The position numbers were made by a program, and so were the translations under genes. Below the pieces are notes generated by a model. It ran no database searches and was not told where the DNA came from. It saw only the letters and a program-made list of their open reading frames with translations. From assembly GCA_946223355.1 (NCBI GenBank), contig CAMIPB010000008.1, positions 1 through 64,000 of the forward strand: a DNA stretch of 64,000 nt, written 5' to 3'. Positions within the stretch are counted from its first letter, which is position 1. The number at the start of each line of letters is the position of its first letter. This stretch comes from an uncultured Corynebacterium sp. GTDB lineage: Bacteria; Actinomycetota; Actinomycetes; Mycobacteriales; Mycobacteriaceae. Of this stretch, positions 33,396 through 43,019 are shown piece after piece.

Positions 33396-35033
33396 ATGAA
33401 CCAAGCGATCGCAACTGAGGCTAAGCGCCGTCGTACCTTTGCCGTCATCGCCCACCCAGATGCCGGTAAGTCCACCTTGACGGAGGCGCTTGCCCTGCAT
33501 GCGCACGTCATTTCCGAGGCTGGTGCGGTACACGGCAAGGCGGGCCGCAAGTCCACCGTTTCTGACTGGATGGACATGGAAAAAGAGCGCGGCATCTCCA
33601 TCGGCTCCTCTGCCCTCCAGTTCGAGTACGCCCCAGAAGGCCACTCCGGCGAACCTTTCATGATCAACCTGGTGGATACCCCGGGCCACGCAGACTTCTC
33701 TGAAGATACCTACCGCGTGCTCACCGCGGTTGATGCCGCAGTCATGCTTGTCGACGCCTCCAAGGGCCTCGAGCCGCAAACATTAAAGCTGTTCCGCGTG
33801 TGCAAAGCCCGCGGCTTGCCAATTATCACCGTCATCAACAAGTGGGACCGCGTGGGCCGCTCCCCACTTGAATTGGTAGATGAAATCGTCAGCGAAATTG
33901 GCCTGCAGCCTACGCCGATGTACTGGCCTGTTGGAGAAGCAGGTGACTTCCGCGGTTTGGCACGCATTACCCCAGACGGCGAAGTAAATGAATACGTTCA
34001 CTTTTTGCGAACCGCCGGTGGCTCTACCATCGCGCCCGAGGAGCACTACTCCCCTGCCGAGGCCGCTGAGCGCGAAGGCGAGGTGTGGGAGACTACGGTC
34101 GAAGAAGTTGAGCTCATGACCATGGACGGTGCTGTGCATGATCAGGAGCTGTTCGAAAGCTGCACCACCTCTCCCACTATTTTTGCCTCCGCGATGTTGA
34201 ATTTTGGTGTGCATCAGATCTTGGACACCTTGTGTGATCTCGCCCCTGCACCGCGTGGGCGCGATGGTGATCCGAAGGCCGTTGAGGCATCGACCGCCGC
34301 GATGGATGAACACCGAGATATTGATGAGGAGTTCTCCGGCGTAGTCTTTAAGGTCCAAGCCGGCATGGACAAAAATCACCGTGACAACTTGGCATTCATG
34401 CGAGTTGTCTCTGGTGAATTTGATCGCGGCATGCAGGTGACCCACGCCCAATCAGGTCGCAGCTTTTCTACCAAGTACGCGTTGACCGTCTTCGGCCGCA
34501 CGCGCTCCACTGTGGAAGCAGCCTACCCAGGTGACATCGTGGGTCTAGTCAACGCGGGCTCACTCGCGCCGGGTGACACCATTTTTGATGGCAAGCCCGT
34601 CCAGTTCCCACCGATGCCGCAGTTCGCGCCGGAGCAATTCCGCACGCTGCGCGCGAAATCTTTGGGCAAGTACAAGCAGTTCCGCAAGGCTTTGGATCAC
34701 CTCGCTGCCGAAGGCGTCGTGCAGATTCTGCGAAATGACTTGCGCGGCGACGCTGCTCCGGTCATGGCCGCGGTTGGCCCAATGCAGTTCGAGGTTATGC
34801 AGGCCCGCATGGAAAACGAGTACAACGTGGAAACTGTCACCGAGCCTATCCCATATTCAGTTGCTCGCCGCACTGATGCGGAGTCAGCCAGCGAGCTCGG
34901 CCGCCAGCGTGGCGTGGAGATCTTTACCCGAACTGACGGGGAAATCATCGCGCTGTTTGGCGATAAGTGGAAGCTCGCATTCATCGAGAAGGAGCACCCG
35001 GAGCTCACACTCGAGACGCTGGTCGCTGACTAA
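33396..35033 (+). CDS. prfC: peptide chain release factor 3
   Basis: 545 residues from the ATG at 33396, with AAGGTG upstream; GTG 33387 is also possible. A GTPase that recycles RF1/RF2. G1 is AHPDAGKSTLTE, followed by the RF3 insertion HGKAGRKSTVSDWMDMEKERGISIGSS, G3 DTPGHADF, G4 NKWDR and the C-terminal domains ending EKEHPELTLETLVAD. Length and motifs match RF3 rather than EF-G. A terminator follows. Confidence 0.96.
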   Translation: MNQAIATEAKRRRTFAVIAHPDAGKSTLTEALALHAHVISEAGAVHGKAGRKSTVSDWMDMEKERGISIGSSALQFEYAPEGHSGEPFMINLVDTPGHADFSEDTYRVLTAVDAAVMLVDASKGLEPQTLKLFRVCKARGLPIITVINKWDRVGRSPLELVDEIVSEIGLQPTPMYWPVGEAGDFRGLARITPDGEVNEYVHFLRTAGGSTIAPEEHYSPAEAAEREGEVWETTVEEVELMTMDGAVHDQELFESCTTSPTIFASAMLNFGVHQILDTLCDLAPAPRGRDGDPKAVEASTAAMDEHRDIDEEFSGVVFKVQAGMDKNHRDNLAFMRVVSGEFDRGMQVTHAQSGRSFSTKYALTVFGRTRSTVEAAYPGDIVGLVNAGSLAPGDTIFDGKPVQFPPMPQFAPEQFRTLRAKSLGKYKQFRKALDHLAAEGVVQILRNDLRGDAAPVMAAVGPMQFEVMQARMENEYNVETVTEPIPYSVARRTDAESASELGRQRGVEIFTRTDGEIIALFGDKWKLAFIEKEHPELTLETLVAD

Positions 35034-35059
35034 CGTTAGGTGTTGCTCTTCACCTAACG
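35034..35059. terminator. bidirectional terminator between prfC and echA
   Basis: A perfect 9-bp stem CGTTAGGTG (35034-35042) with CACCTAACG (35051-35059) and an eight-base loop. It overlaps the last codons of the convergent enoyl-CoA hydratase gene. Confidence 0.75.
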
Positions 35060-35833
35060 ATTGAACTCGGCGTCGCGCTTTTCCACGAACGCAGCCATAC
35101 CTTCTTTTTGATCTGCGGAATCGAAGATCGCGTGGAACAGGCGACGTTCATGAGCTAGCCCCTGGCTCAACGGCGCCTCGAATGCTGCGTTAATGGCTTC
35201 TTTCACCGACTGTGTTGCCACGCGGGATTTGTTAGCAATTGCGGTTGCTGTCTTAAATGCTGCTTCCTCCAGTTCTGCAGCAGGCACAATTTTTGCCACT
35301 AGACCGGAACGCTCCGCTTCCTCGGCGTCCATCATTCGCCCGGTCAGGCACATCTCCATGGCCTTCGCCTTGCCGACGGCGCGGGTAAGGCGCTGTGAGC
35401 CACCGATTCCTGGCAGGACTCCGAGGTTGATTTCCGGCTGGCCAAACTTGGCCTTATCTCCTGCAATGATGAAGTCACACAAAAGTGCGAGTTCGCAACC
35501 GCCACCTAGGGCATAACCATTTACTGCCGCGATGACAGGAATGCGCACTCGTGACAGCTCATCCCACCGCGCAAACCAGTTGGCCCGAAACATCTCTTCG
35601 CTAGTTTTTTCAGCCATTTCTTTGATGTCTGCGCCTGCGGCAAAGGCTTTTTCTGAGCCCTGGATGACTATGGCACCGATAGACTGGTCCGCATCAAAAG
35701 CAAGTGCCGCGTCAACTACCTCGTTCATGAGTTCAGCGTTGAGCGCGTTGAGTGCCTTCGGACGGTTGAGCGTGATAATTCCCACGCGTTCTTTTGTAGT
35801 AACGGTAATAGTTTGGGGGTTGCGGTCAGTCAT
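35054..35833 (-). CDS. enoyl-CoA hydratase
   Basis: A 259-residue crotonase-fold enzyme. Oxyanion and catalytic regions are IVIQGSEKAFAAGADIKEM (about 56-75), AAVNGYALGGGCELALLCDF (about 98-117) and FGQPEINLGVLPGIGGSQRL with both Glu positions of true hydratases. It should hydrate trans-2-enoyl-CoA in fatty-acid beta-oxidation. The ATG at 35833 lies four bases after the patatin stop codon upstream, so both are in one transcript. Confidence 0.9.
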   Translation of the reverse strand: MTDRNPQTITVTTKERVGIITLNRPKALNALNAELMNEVVDAALAFDADQSIGAIVIQGSEKAFAAGADIKEMAEKTSEEMFRANWFARWDELSRVRIPVIAAVNGYALGGGCELALLCDFIIAGDKAKFGQPEINLGVLPGIGGSQRLTRAVGKAKAMEMCLTGRMMDAEEAERSGLVAKIVPAAELEEAAFKTATAIANKSRVATQSVKEAINAAFEAPLSQGLAHERRLFHAIFDSADQKEGMAAFVEKRDAEFNR

Positions 35834-35837
35834 GTTG

Positions 35838-36722
35838 TTAAGCTCCTAAAAAGTCTTTCCATTTGGGCCATTCGGCGTAGGTTTGACTCCGCCCAGCCTC
35901 GTAATTGGCTTGTAGTTTGGCATGGTTACGTTCAGTAGAGGTGACTTGCATGTCCTCCGGGAAGAACAAACAGGCTTGACCTGCTTGTTCAAGTTGTAGA
36001 AGGCGTCGCTTGGCAGCGTTATAAATATCCGCGCGAGCAATGAGCGCCTCACCTACAGCTGGGTAGCGGTAGAAAGCGCGGCGCACGAGTGCATGACGGG
36101 TTACCTGGGGGCGAACATACCCACGCGGGCGGGATCCGATGAACAGAAACTTTGTGTACCCGGCCTTTTCCGCGGCGTCGATAAGTAGGCCACCGGAATC
36201 CCCCAAAGCTCCGTCAACGTAAGGGACACCGTCAATAAAGCGAATGGGCATGATCATCGGAAGCGTTGAGGATGCGCGGACACGCATGAGCAAGTCGGCG
36301 CGGTTTTTGATGTCCTCCCGCGTCCAGTAGACGGATTCGCCAGTATCCGCACGGGTTGCAGCGAGCACCACATCGGTGGGGTGAGCTTTATAGTGCTCAA
36401 AGTCGTACGGCAAGTCATGATCCGCAGACTTTTCATAGATGAATTCTGCGTTGAAGAAGCCTTGCCCTTTCAACAGCGAGCTGACCCCACCGAAGGAAGG
36501 GTTATTAGCGAATTCCACGAAGGACGCTACCGTGCGCTCCGGACTTCCACTTAAATAGTTTGCAGTGTGGGACGCGCCGGCTGAGACGCCAGCAACCAGA
36601 CCAAAAACCACATCTTCCCGAATGAGTTTTTCTATGCAGGCAGCGGTATAGGAATTGCGCATCCCGCCGCCCTCAATTATCAAAGCGGTATCTGGCGCTG
36701 CAATCGTTTTCCGGTCCGTCAC
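35838..36722 (-). CDS. patatin-like phospholipase
   Basis: A 294-residue serine lipase/acyl hydrolase. The oxyanion loop is LIIEGGGMRNSYTAAC (14-29), the nucleophile elbow GVSAGASHTANYL (G-x-S-x-G) and the Asp of the dyad in VDGALGDSGGLL. No signal peptide, so it acts in the cytosol or on the inner membrane face. The family closest in layout is the YjjU/RssA-like bacterial patatins. It lies upstream of echA and could feed acyl chains to beta-oxidation, which is inference from gene order. Confidence 0.88.
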   Translation of the reverse strand: MTDRKTIAAPDTALIIEGGGMRNSYTAACIEKLIREDVVFGLVAGVSAGASHTANYLSGSPERTVASFVEFANNPSFGGVSSLLKGQGFFNAEFIYEKSADHDLPYDFEHYKAHPTDVVLAATRADTGESVYWTREDIKNRADLLMRVRASSTLPMIMPIRFIDGVPYVDGALGDSGGLLIDAAEKAGYTKFLFIGSRPRGYVRPQVTRHALVRRAFYRYPAVGEALIARADIYNAAKRRLLQLEQAGQACLFFPEDMQVTSTERNHAKLQANYEAGRSQTYAEWPKWKDFLGA

Positions 36723-36739
36723 TTTCGCGAGTCTAGTAG

Positions 36740-37408
36740 CTAGAGATAAACGATGCCGAGAGCGATAAGAATTACTGCAACAATATAGCCGCTTGCTTTG
36801 GACATTTCATCCGGGTGCGCGCGGGCTTTGGCGAATGCACGGCCGGCAGGACTATCCGGGTATGTGCGCACCCAGCCGACTAGGAGTGCAGACAAAGTGG
36901 GCAAAGACAATGCCAGCGAAGCGTAGATGATCATTCCGCCGTAGTTCACCCACGGCCCATACCCTCCCGATGCGAGCATGATAAGGCCGGCAAAAAACGG
37001 CGCGGAGGTAATTGATTGGGCAACGCCCAAAACAAAGCCAGTGACCACTGTTTTTAGTCCTGGTTCGCGCAGCGGCTCCAGAATGCGTTGCATGAGCTTG
37101 TTCTCCCCACCTGGCTTGCTGAAGAAGGTAGCTATACCCACTACGACGCCGACAAGAGTGAGAACGATTCCAAAGATCGAGGACTGGGTAAGTTGGGTGA
37201 CCAGCTCATCCAGCCCGCTAAAGACCTTCATAAACAGCAACGCCAGGGTGAATACACCGAGCCAATCACCGAAGATCAGCAAAGGCACCACCTTGCTGTA
37301 TTTGCCCTTTGGCAGCATGACGCCGAGAGCCACGACGACACCGATAAGCAAGGCATTGAGCGAATCGGCGAGCGCCGCTGTTGCGGCTTGAATGATGGCT
37401 GCGGACAT
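36740..37408 (-). CDS. polytopic membrane protein, unknown function
   Basis: About 222 residues from the ATG at 37408. Six hydrophobic segments are visible: ALLIGVVVALGVML, VVPLLIFGDWLGVFTLALLF, SIFGIVLTLVGVVVGIATFF, VVTGFVLGVAQSITSAPFFAGLIML, YGGMIIYASLALSLPTLSALLVGW and GYIVAVILIALGIVYL. Gly-rich helices with a Pro in the middle recall LysE/GAP or sulfite-exporter type small permeases, but I cannot assign a family. It lies 17 bases before the patatin gene and probably shares its transcript. Confidence 0.6.
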   Translation of the reverse strand: MSAAIIQAATAALADSLNALLIGVVVALGVMLPKGKYSKVVPLLIFGDWLGVFTLALLFMKVFSGLDELVTQLTQSSIFGIVLTLVGVVVGIATFFSKPGGENKLMQRILEPLREPGLKTVVTGFVLGVAQSITSAPFFAGLIMLASGGYGPWVNYGGMIIYASLALSLPTLSALLVGWVRTYPDSPAGRAFAKARAHPDEMSKASGYIVAVILIALGIVYL

Positions 37409-37439
37409 GTCAGCTAGTTTACAGTCCACTCATCAGGAC

Positions 37440-37490
37440 GTAATTTTGCACATGTTGCGCAAGTTTACATCCATAATGTAATCTTGCACA
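37440..37490. promoter_or_regulatory. candidate operators of the MMPL-TetR operon
   Basis: The near-identical elements GTAATTTTGCACA (37440-37452) and GTAATCTTGCACA (37478-37490) flank an inverted repeat TTACAT/ATGTAA (37465-37470, 37476-37481). The arrangement upstream of a transporter-tetR operon suggests binding by its own TetR protein. It also lies between the divergent membrane-protein gene and the MMPL gene. Confidence 0.5.
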
Positions 37491-37531
37491 GTCAATGCAA
37501 ATATTACTATCTGGACAGGACTAAAGATCCA

Positions 37532-39877
37532 ATGTCAAAATTCCTCTATTCCCTAGGCAAGTGGGGCTATCGCACCGTTTGGCCACTTCTAACGATTTGG
37601 CTCATTATTTTGGTGACCTTAGGCGGCCTCGCAGCGAACTTCGCCAAAGATCCATCCACAAGCTTTGCCATGCCTGACATGGACTCGACCGTGACCATGG
37701 AAGAAATGAATGAGCGCTTTGGCACCGATACTGATTCAATGAGCGAACCGGCAGGCACTGTTGTAGTACGCGCACCGGAAAACAAAAAACTCACCGACCC
37801 AGAAGTAATGAAGGAGGTCAACTCCTTTACCGAAGAACTCAAAGCAATAGACGTATTCAAGGCGCCTGAGCAGATTGTTAACCCCGTGATGGCAGCCAAA
37901 GGTATGGAAGCGCAGATGGGCAAGCAAATGAAAGCCCAAGGCATGCCAGAGCCAGTCATTCAAGACAATATCCAGGCTCTTTCTCCACTCAGCGAAGATC
38001 AAACCACAGGACAGATTTCTTTCACCTTTGACGCCCCTTCCACCATGGATATCAAAGGCGAAGATATGCAAGCGGTCAAAGATCTCGTAAAAAAGTATGA
38101 CGACAGCGAACTACAAGTGGCCTATCAAGGCAATGCTTTCCAAGGCGCTGGGGAAATGAACATGACTGCCGAACTCATCGGTTTGCTCGTCGCGGCTGTA
38201 GTTCTACTTATCACTTTCGGTTCTTTTGTTGCAGCCGGCATGCCACTTATTTCCGCAGTAATTGGCGTTGGCGTGGGTTTGCTAGGTGTTCAGCTGGGCA
38301 CAATTTTTACTGACTCCATCAGTGAAATGACGCCGATGTTGGCATCCATGATTGGACTGGCCGTAGGAATTGACTACGCTCTTTTCATCGTTGCTCGTTT
38401 CCGCAATGAATTGATAACGTCATCCGGCCTCAACGATCTCTCACCCAAGGAGCTTGCACGCGAGCTAAACAAAATGGACAAAGCAACACGTGCACACGCC
38501 ATGGGCATGGCAGTGGGCACAGCTGGTTCCTCCGTGATATTCGCTGGTTTGACCGTTCTTATTGCACTGGCAGCGCTATCCATAATTAACATCCCATTCT
38601 TGACAGCAATGGCCATCTCAGCTGCCATCACCGTCGGCCTTGCAGTTGTCGTTGCCTTAACTTTCCTCCCTTCACTTCTCGGACTGCTCGGTTCTAAGGT
38701 CTTTGCGCTTCGCTTCCCTGGACCTAAAGTCCCCGACCCAGAAGATGAAAAACCCACCATGGGCTTGTTGTGGGTACGCCGTATCCGTAAACGCCCCCTC
38801 ACGCATGTGGTAGCCGGTGTCCTGCTCTTAGTAATTTTGGCTATCCCGGCCGCCAACCTCCAGCTAGCTATGCCTACTGACGGCACCGCGAAGCTCGGTT
38901 CGCCGCAGCGCACGGCTTACGAAATGACCGAAGAATCCTTTGGAGCTGGCAAAAATGCGCCAATGATCGCCTTCGTAGATACCAAGGATGTTGAAGAAAG
39001 CCGTCGCATGGCTGTCTACCAGGAGGCCACAAAAACCTTTAGTGAAACCCCGGGCGTCGCCAATGCGCAGGTTGTGAAAACAACGGACAACATGGACGCA
39101 GCACAGATCATGATCACCCCGACCACTGGTGCTACGGACGATGAAACAACTGAAACCTTGAATGCGCTGCGCGAACACAAAGATTCGTTCGCAGAGTCAA
39201 CAGGCGCCCATTTTGGAATCACTGGCATAACCCCTGTCTTCGATGACATATCCGAGCGACTTACTGACGTCCTCATTCCATATATTGCGATCGTGCTTGG
39301 TCTTGCATTCCTTGTTCTTATGCTTGTCTTCCGCTCCATCTGGGTTCCACTAATTGCCGCCGTCGGCTTCGCTCTTTCCGTTGCTGCTGCATTCGGCGTA
39401 ACCGTTGCCATTTTCCAGGAGGGAATGTTCGGGTTTGTGGACGACCCACAACCGCTGTTGTCCTTCTTGCCCATCATGCTCATTGGCTTGGTCTTCGGCC
39501 TAGCAATGGATTATCAGGTATTCCTTGTCACTCGGATGCGCGAAGGCTTTGTACATGGCAAAACAGCAGGAAATGCGACATCCAACGGTTTCAAACACGG
39601 CGCTCGTGTGGTCACCGCCGCCGCACTAATCATGATCTCCGTCTTCGCGGCGTTCATGCTTATCGACGAACCCTTCATCAAAATCATGGGCTTTGCCCTC
39701 GCGATTGCAGTGGCCGTAGATGCGTTCGTCGTTCGTATGATGATCATCCCGGCAACTATGTTCCTGCTCGATGAGCGTGCCTGGAAATTACCGCGCTGGC
39801 TAGATAAGCTTCTTCCAAACTTAGACATAGAGGGCGAAGCCTTAATGTCCCACCGAAAGGAGCTTGCGCAAAAGTGA
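37532..39877 (+). CDS. MMPL family RND transporter
   Basis: About 781 residues from the ATG at 37532; an earlier ATG at 37484 lies inside the presumed operator. The protein has a first helix (PLLTIWLIILVTLGGLAANF), a soluble porter domain, five helices, a second soluble domain and five or six more helices, the usual 12-helix RND plan. The Asp/Tyr pair in MIGLAVGIDYALFIVARFRNE and GLVFGLAMDYQVFLVTRMRE forms the proton relay of MmpL proteins. MMPL proteins export lipids of the mycolate envelope or drugs. The end overlaps the tetR start (GTGA). Confidence 0.93.
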   Translation: MSKFLYSLGKWGYRTVWPLLTIWLIILVTLGGLAANFAKDPSTSFAMPDMDSTVTMEEMNERFGTDTDSMSEPAGTVVVRAPENKKLTDPEVMKEVNSFTEELKAIDVFKAPEQIVNPVMAAKGMEAQMGKQMKAQGMPEPVIQDNIQALSPLSEDQTTGQISFTFDAPSTMDIKGEDMQAVKDLVKKYDDSELQVAYQGNAFQGAGEMNMTAELIGLLVAAVVLLITFGSFVAAGMPLISAVIGVGVGLLGVQLGTIFTDSISEMTPMLASMIGLAVGIDYALFIVARFRNELITSSGLNDLSPKELARELNKMDKATRAHAMGMAVGTAGSSVIFAGLTVLIALAALSIINIPFLTAMAISAAITVGLAVVVALTFLPSLLGLLGSKVFALRFPGPKVPDPEDEKPTMGLLWVRRIRKRPLTHVVAGVLLLVILAIPAANLQLAMPTDGTAKLGSPQRTAYEMTEESFGAGKNAPMIAFVDTKDVEESRRMAVYQEATKTFSETPGVANAQVVKTTDNMDAAQIMITPTTGATDDETTETLNALREHKDSFAESTGAHFGITGITPVFDDISERLTDVLIPYIAIVLGLAFLVLMLVFRSIWVPLIAAVGFALSVAAAFGVTVAIFQEGMFGFVDDPQPLLSFLPIMLIGLVFGLAMDYQVFLVTRMREGFVHGKTAGNATSNGFKHGARVVTAAALIMISVFAAFMLIDEPFIKIMGFALAIAVAVDAFVVRMMIIPATMFLLDERAWKLPRWLDKLLPNLDIEGEALMSHRKELAQK

Positions 39878-40458
39878 CGGGATTGCGGCAATCCAAAAAG
39901 GAAGCAACTCGGCGCACAATCGCAGATGCGGCTGCCCACACGATTTTATACGAAGATCCCGAAGCCTTCACTGTGGCCAGGGTTGCATCTAGAGCGGAAA
40001 TTTCTCCCCGCACCTTCCACAATTACTTTGCCAGCTTGGATGACGCGCTTTTAAGTTTTGTCCATGAAACCATTACAGATGTAGCCGAGCATATTTCTAC
40101 TTATCCGCAGAACATGGGGACCGTCGAGGTGATAGAAAAAACTGTATTGTCTGCGGTAAAACAAGGTAATACATCCATTCGGCGCTTGCTAAATGTGATT
40201 CGTCTCGGTGACGTGTTGACTTCTCGCAATCACAAACCTGAAACGAAGACCTCACCAAATGAGGTACTCCTTCCCCTCATCTCAGCTTTAGCAAAACGCA
40301 ACCCCAATACCGAGCACTTCACCATTGAAGTGCAGTTTAGTGTGGCTGCTGCTGCGGGCATTACTGCACTTCGCTCCGGCCAACTTCTTGATAACGCGGA
40401 CGTAGAAAAACGTTGCGCGCTCGTGGAAGAAGCATTTAGAGTTCTTCGCGAGATTTAG
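39874..40458 (+). CDS. TetR family regulator of the MMPL gene
   Basis: A 194-residue protein from the GTG at 39874, overlapping the MMPL stop. The HTH is KKEATRRTIADAAAHTILYE then AFTVARVASRAEISPRTFHNYF, a normal TetR recognition helix. The C-terminal domain is helical. Local control of the MMPL pump is inferred from the operon and upstream repeats, with the inducer unknown. Confidence 0.85.
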   Translation: MTGLRQSKKEATRRTIADAAAHTILYEDPEAFTVARVASRAEISPRTFHNYFASLDDALLSFVHETITDVAEHISTYPQNMGTVEVIEKTVLSAVKQGNTSIRRLLNVIRLGDVLTSRNHKPETKTSPNEVLLPLISALAKRNPNTEHFTIEVQFSVAAAAGITALRSGQLLDNADVEKRCALVEEAFRVLREI

Positions 40459-40474
40459 GCAAATTCACTCAACA

Positions 40475-40516
40475 TTTACCCGGCATAGCCCACATCTTGG
40501 AGTTATGCCGGGTAAA
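40475..40516. terminator. strong hairpin between MMPL-TetR operon and sqdB-like gene
   Basis: A perfect 13-bp stem TTTACCCGGCATA (40475-40487) with TATGCCGGGTAAA (40504-40516) around a 16-base loop. The tail is GTCTTATAAGG, with only a few T. It ends about 65 bases before the sqdB-like start, so it is either the operon terminator or a control element of the next gene. Confidence 0.65.
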
Positions 40517-40581
40517 GTCTTATAAGGCGCTTTTTGAAGCGGCTATGTATCTGTACGCGACGAACGAAAGACTTTATTACT

Positions 40582-41790
40582 GTGAAGGTTGCGATTTTAG
40601 GCGGCGACGGCTTCTGCGGATGGCCGGCATCCCTGTACCTCTCGGACCAAGGCCACGAGGTAGCAATCGTGGATAACCTGTCCCGCCGCGCGATTGATAA
40701 AGAACTCGGCGCTGAGTCTTTAACTCCGATTGTGTCCATCGAGGAGCGTATCGCAGCTTGGAAAGAAGTCTCCGGAAAACAGCTCACTTTCCACAACATT
40801 GACGTAGCTCAGGACTATGACGGACTTCTCGAGTTCATTAACTCCTACTCCCCGGACGCCATCGTCCACTTCGCAGAACAGCGTGCAGCGCCGTACTCTA
40901 TGAAGTCTGCAACGCATAAGCGCTACACCGTCGATAACAACATCAACGCCACCCACAACTTGTTGGCAGCAGTAGTTGAATCCGGTAAGGACATCCACAT
41001 TGCTCACCTGGGCACCATGGGTGTGTACGGCTACGGCACTGCGGGCATGGAAATTCCTGAGGGCTACTTCGACGTCAAGGTAGCGGTTCCAGGTGAGAAC
41101 GAGGGCGAAGAGCAGCTCATCGATCAGTCCATTCTCTACCCTTCCAACCCGGGCTCGGTCTATCACATGACCAAGGTTTTGGATCAGCACTTGTTTGCGT
41201 ACTACGCCAAGAACGACGAACTGCGTATCACCGACCTACACCAGGGTATAATTTGGGGAACCCACACTGAGCAGACGATAAAGGACGAGCGCCTCATTAA
41301 CCGTTTTGATTATGACGGTGACTACGGCACGGTTTTGAACCGCTTCCTGATGCAGGCTGGTGTTGGCTACCCATTGACAGTGCACGGTACCGGTGGCCAA
41401 ACCCGCGCGTTCATCCATATCCGAGACATGGTGCGTTGCATTGAGCTAGCTCTGAACAACCCACCGAAGCGCGGGGACCGCGTAATGATCATCAACCAGA
41501 TGACCGAGACACACCGCGTAGCCCAGCTGGCTGAGCTCATCGCCGAGATTTCCGGCGCTGAGGTTGCATACGTGCCTAACCCACGTAAGGAAGCAGCCGA
41601 AAACGAGCTTTACGTCGCAAATGACACCTTCTTGTCTCTTGGGCTGAACCCAACGACGTTGTCCGAGGGCCTCCTGCACGAGGTGGAAGAAGTAGCCAAG
41701 AAGTACGCGGATCGCTGTGATCGCTCCAAGATCCCAGCGCAGTCCCTGTGGACCAAAGACCAGTCCGCGGGTATCCCCGAAAACGCCTAA
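40582..41790 (+). CDS. sqdB: UDP-sulfoquinovose synthase-like (SqdB) SDR enzyme
   Basis: 402 residues from GTG 40582. The Rossmann start VKVAILGGDGFCGWPASLYL matches the SqdB family, where GGDG-CGW is diagnostic. Further matches are VDNLSRRAIDKELGAESLTP, the substrate motif IVHFAEQRAAPYSMKSATH (HF-EQR-APYSM), HLGTMGVYG, and YHMTKVLDQH with the catalytic Tyr and Lys. SqdB makes UDP-sulfoquinovose from UDP-glucose and sulfite. The GT that follows looks like SqdX. True SqdB activity is inferred from these signatures; the alternative is a related nucleotide-sugar epimerase. Confidence 0.8.
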   Translation: MKVAILGGDGFCGWPASLYLSDQGHEVAIVDNLSRRAIDKELGAESLTPIVSIEERIAAWKEVSGKQLTFHNIDVAQDYDGLLEFINSYSPDAIVHFAEQRAAPYSMKSATHKRYTVDNNINATHNLLAAVVESGKDIHIAHLGTMGVYGYGTAGMEIPEGYFDVKVAVPGENEGEEQLIDQSILYPSNPGSVYHMTKVLDQHLFAYYAKNDELRITDLHQGIIWGTHTEQTIKDERLINRFDYDGDYGTVLNRFLMQAGVGYPLTVHGTGGQTRAFIHIRDMVRCIELALNNPPKRGDRVMIINQMTETHRVAQLAELIAEISGAEVAYVPNPRKEAAENELYVANDTFLSLGLNPTTLSEGLLHEVEEVAKKYADRCDRSKIPAQSLWTKDQSAGIPENA

Positions 41791-41819
41791 TCCGCTACCA
41801 CCAAAACGGTTTACTACTT

Positions 41820-43019
41820 ATGCGTATTGCGCTGTTCACGGAAACCTTCCTGCCCAAGATTGACGGCATCGTCACTCGTTTAACTAAGACTTTGGAGCAA
41901 CTCGACGCGTTAGGTCACGAGGTCTTGATCTTCGCTCCAGGTAGACCTCCAAAGACCTTCGGCAGTTTCGAGGTCGTTGCTGTCCCTTCGGTACCATTTT
42001 TTGCCTATCCGGAGGTCAAGTTTGGCATCCCGTGGCCGAAGGATTTCCAGCGCTTGCGCGAGTTCGAACCGGACGTCATCCACGCGGTTAACCCAGTCTG
42101 GACTGCCGGTTGCGGTGTGCTCGCTGCTAAAGCTTTAAACATCCCACTCGTAGCTAGCTTTCATACCAACGTTCCTGAATACACCGAGGAACTAGGTATT
42201 GCGTGGTTGAAAAAGCCCGCGGCTACGGCCATCAACTTCCTGCATAACCAGGCACAAATCAACCTTTGTACCTCTGGTCCGATGGTGGATAAAGCCCGTG
42301 GCTTGGGTATGAAAAATGTTGAACTGTGGCCTAAGGCGGTAGATACGGTGACGTACCACCCGGATAAGGCAACTGACCAGATGCGTAACCTGCTCAGCGG
42401 CGGCAATCCGGACGCACCTGTGGTGTCTTATATCGGTCGTATTTCCAAGGAAAAGCACCTGCACGAGCTGTCCAATATCATGGAACTCGTACGCGAGCGG
42501 GTGCCCAACGCTCGGCTCGCGATGGTAGGTTCTGGCCCAAATATCGAGCAGCTAAAGCACGAGTTCAAATCTGATTTCTGCATGTTTACGGGGTACCTTT
42601 CTGGCGATGATCTCTCTGCTGCTTTTGCCTCCAGTGATGTATTCGTGTTCCCCTCCCGGACGGAAACATTGGGCTTGGTGGCTCTAGAATCTATGGCTTC
42701 GAATGTGCCGGTCATCGGTGCGCGCGCTGGTGGGATTCCGTTTGTGCTTGATGACAAGGAAACAGGGGTCCTCATCGAACCTGCGGCGCCGCTAGGGGTT
42801 CATGAGGTTCCGCAGGCAGACATTGACGTGGAAAACCGCTCTTGGGCAGACGCGATTGTAGCCTTGCTCACCGATGACTCTCTGCGCGAGCGCATGGGGA
42901 AGGCTGGCCGCGAGGAGGCTTTACGCCATTCGTGGCTCGAATCGACCAGATCTGTCGTGGACGTTTACGAGCGCGCTATCGTGCGCAAGGACAACGTGCT
43001 GCGCAAAGAAAAGGCATGA
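41820..43019 (+). CDS. GT4 glycosyltransferase, SqdX/MgtA-like
   Basis: 399 residues from ATG 41820. The GT-B fold of family 4 is recognised by MRIALFTETFLPKIDGIVTR at the start, VASFHTNVPEYTEELGI in the acceptor domain, VSYIGRISKEKHLHELSNIM and the C-terminal donor motif FPSRTETLGLVALESMASNV with the E-x7-E pair. SqdX adds sulfoquinovose to diacylglycerol; MgtA-type GT4s add mannose or other sugars to lipid acceptors in corynebacteria. Adjacency to an SqdB-like gene favours SqdX. It overlaps the next gene by four bases. Confidence 0.8.
   Translation: MRIALFTETFLPKIDGIVTRLTKTLEQLDALGHEVLIFAPGRPPKTFGSFEVVAVPSVPFFAYPEVKFGIPWPKDFQRLREFEPDVIHAVNPVWTAGCGVLAAKALNIPLVASFHTNVPEYTEELGIAWLKKPAATAINFLHNQAQINLCTSGPMVDKARGLGMKNVELWPKAVDTVTYHPDKATDQMRNLLSGGNPDAPVVSYIGRISKEKHLHELSNIMELVRERVPNARLAMVGSGPNIEQLKHEFKSDFCMFTGYLSGDDLSAAFASSDVFVFPSRTETLGLVALESMASNVPVIGARAGGIPFVLDDKETGVLIEPAAPLGVHEVPQADIDVENRSWADAIVALLTDDSLRERMGKAGREEALRHSWLESTRSVVDVYERAIVRKDNVLRKEKA

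Noticed and set aside
33783..34451. 222-residue minus-strand frame opposite prfC
   Set aside because: Shadow of the RF3 gene, no motifs.
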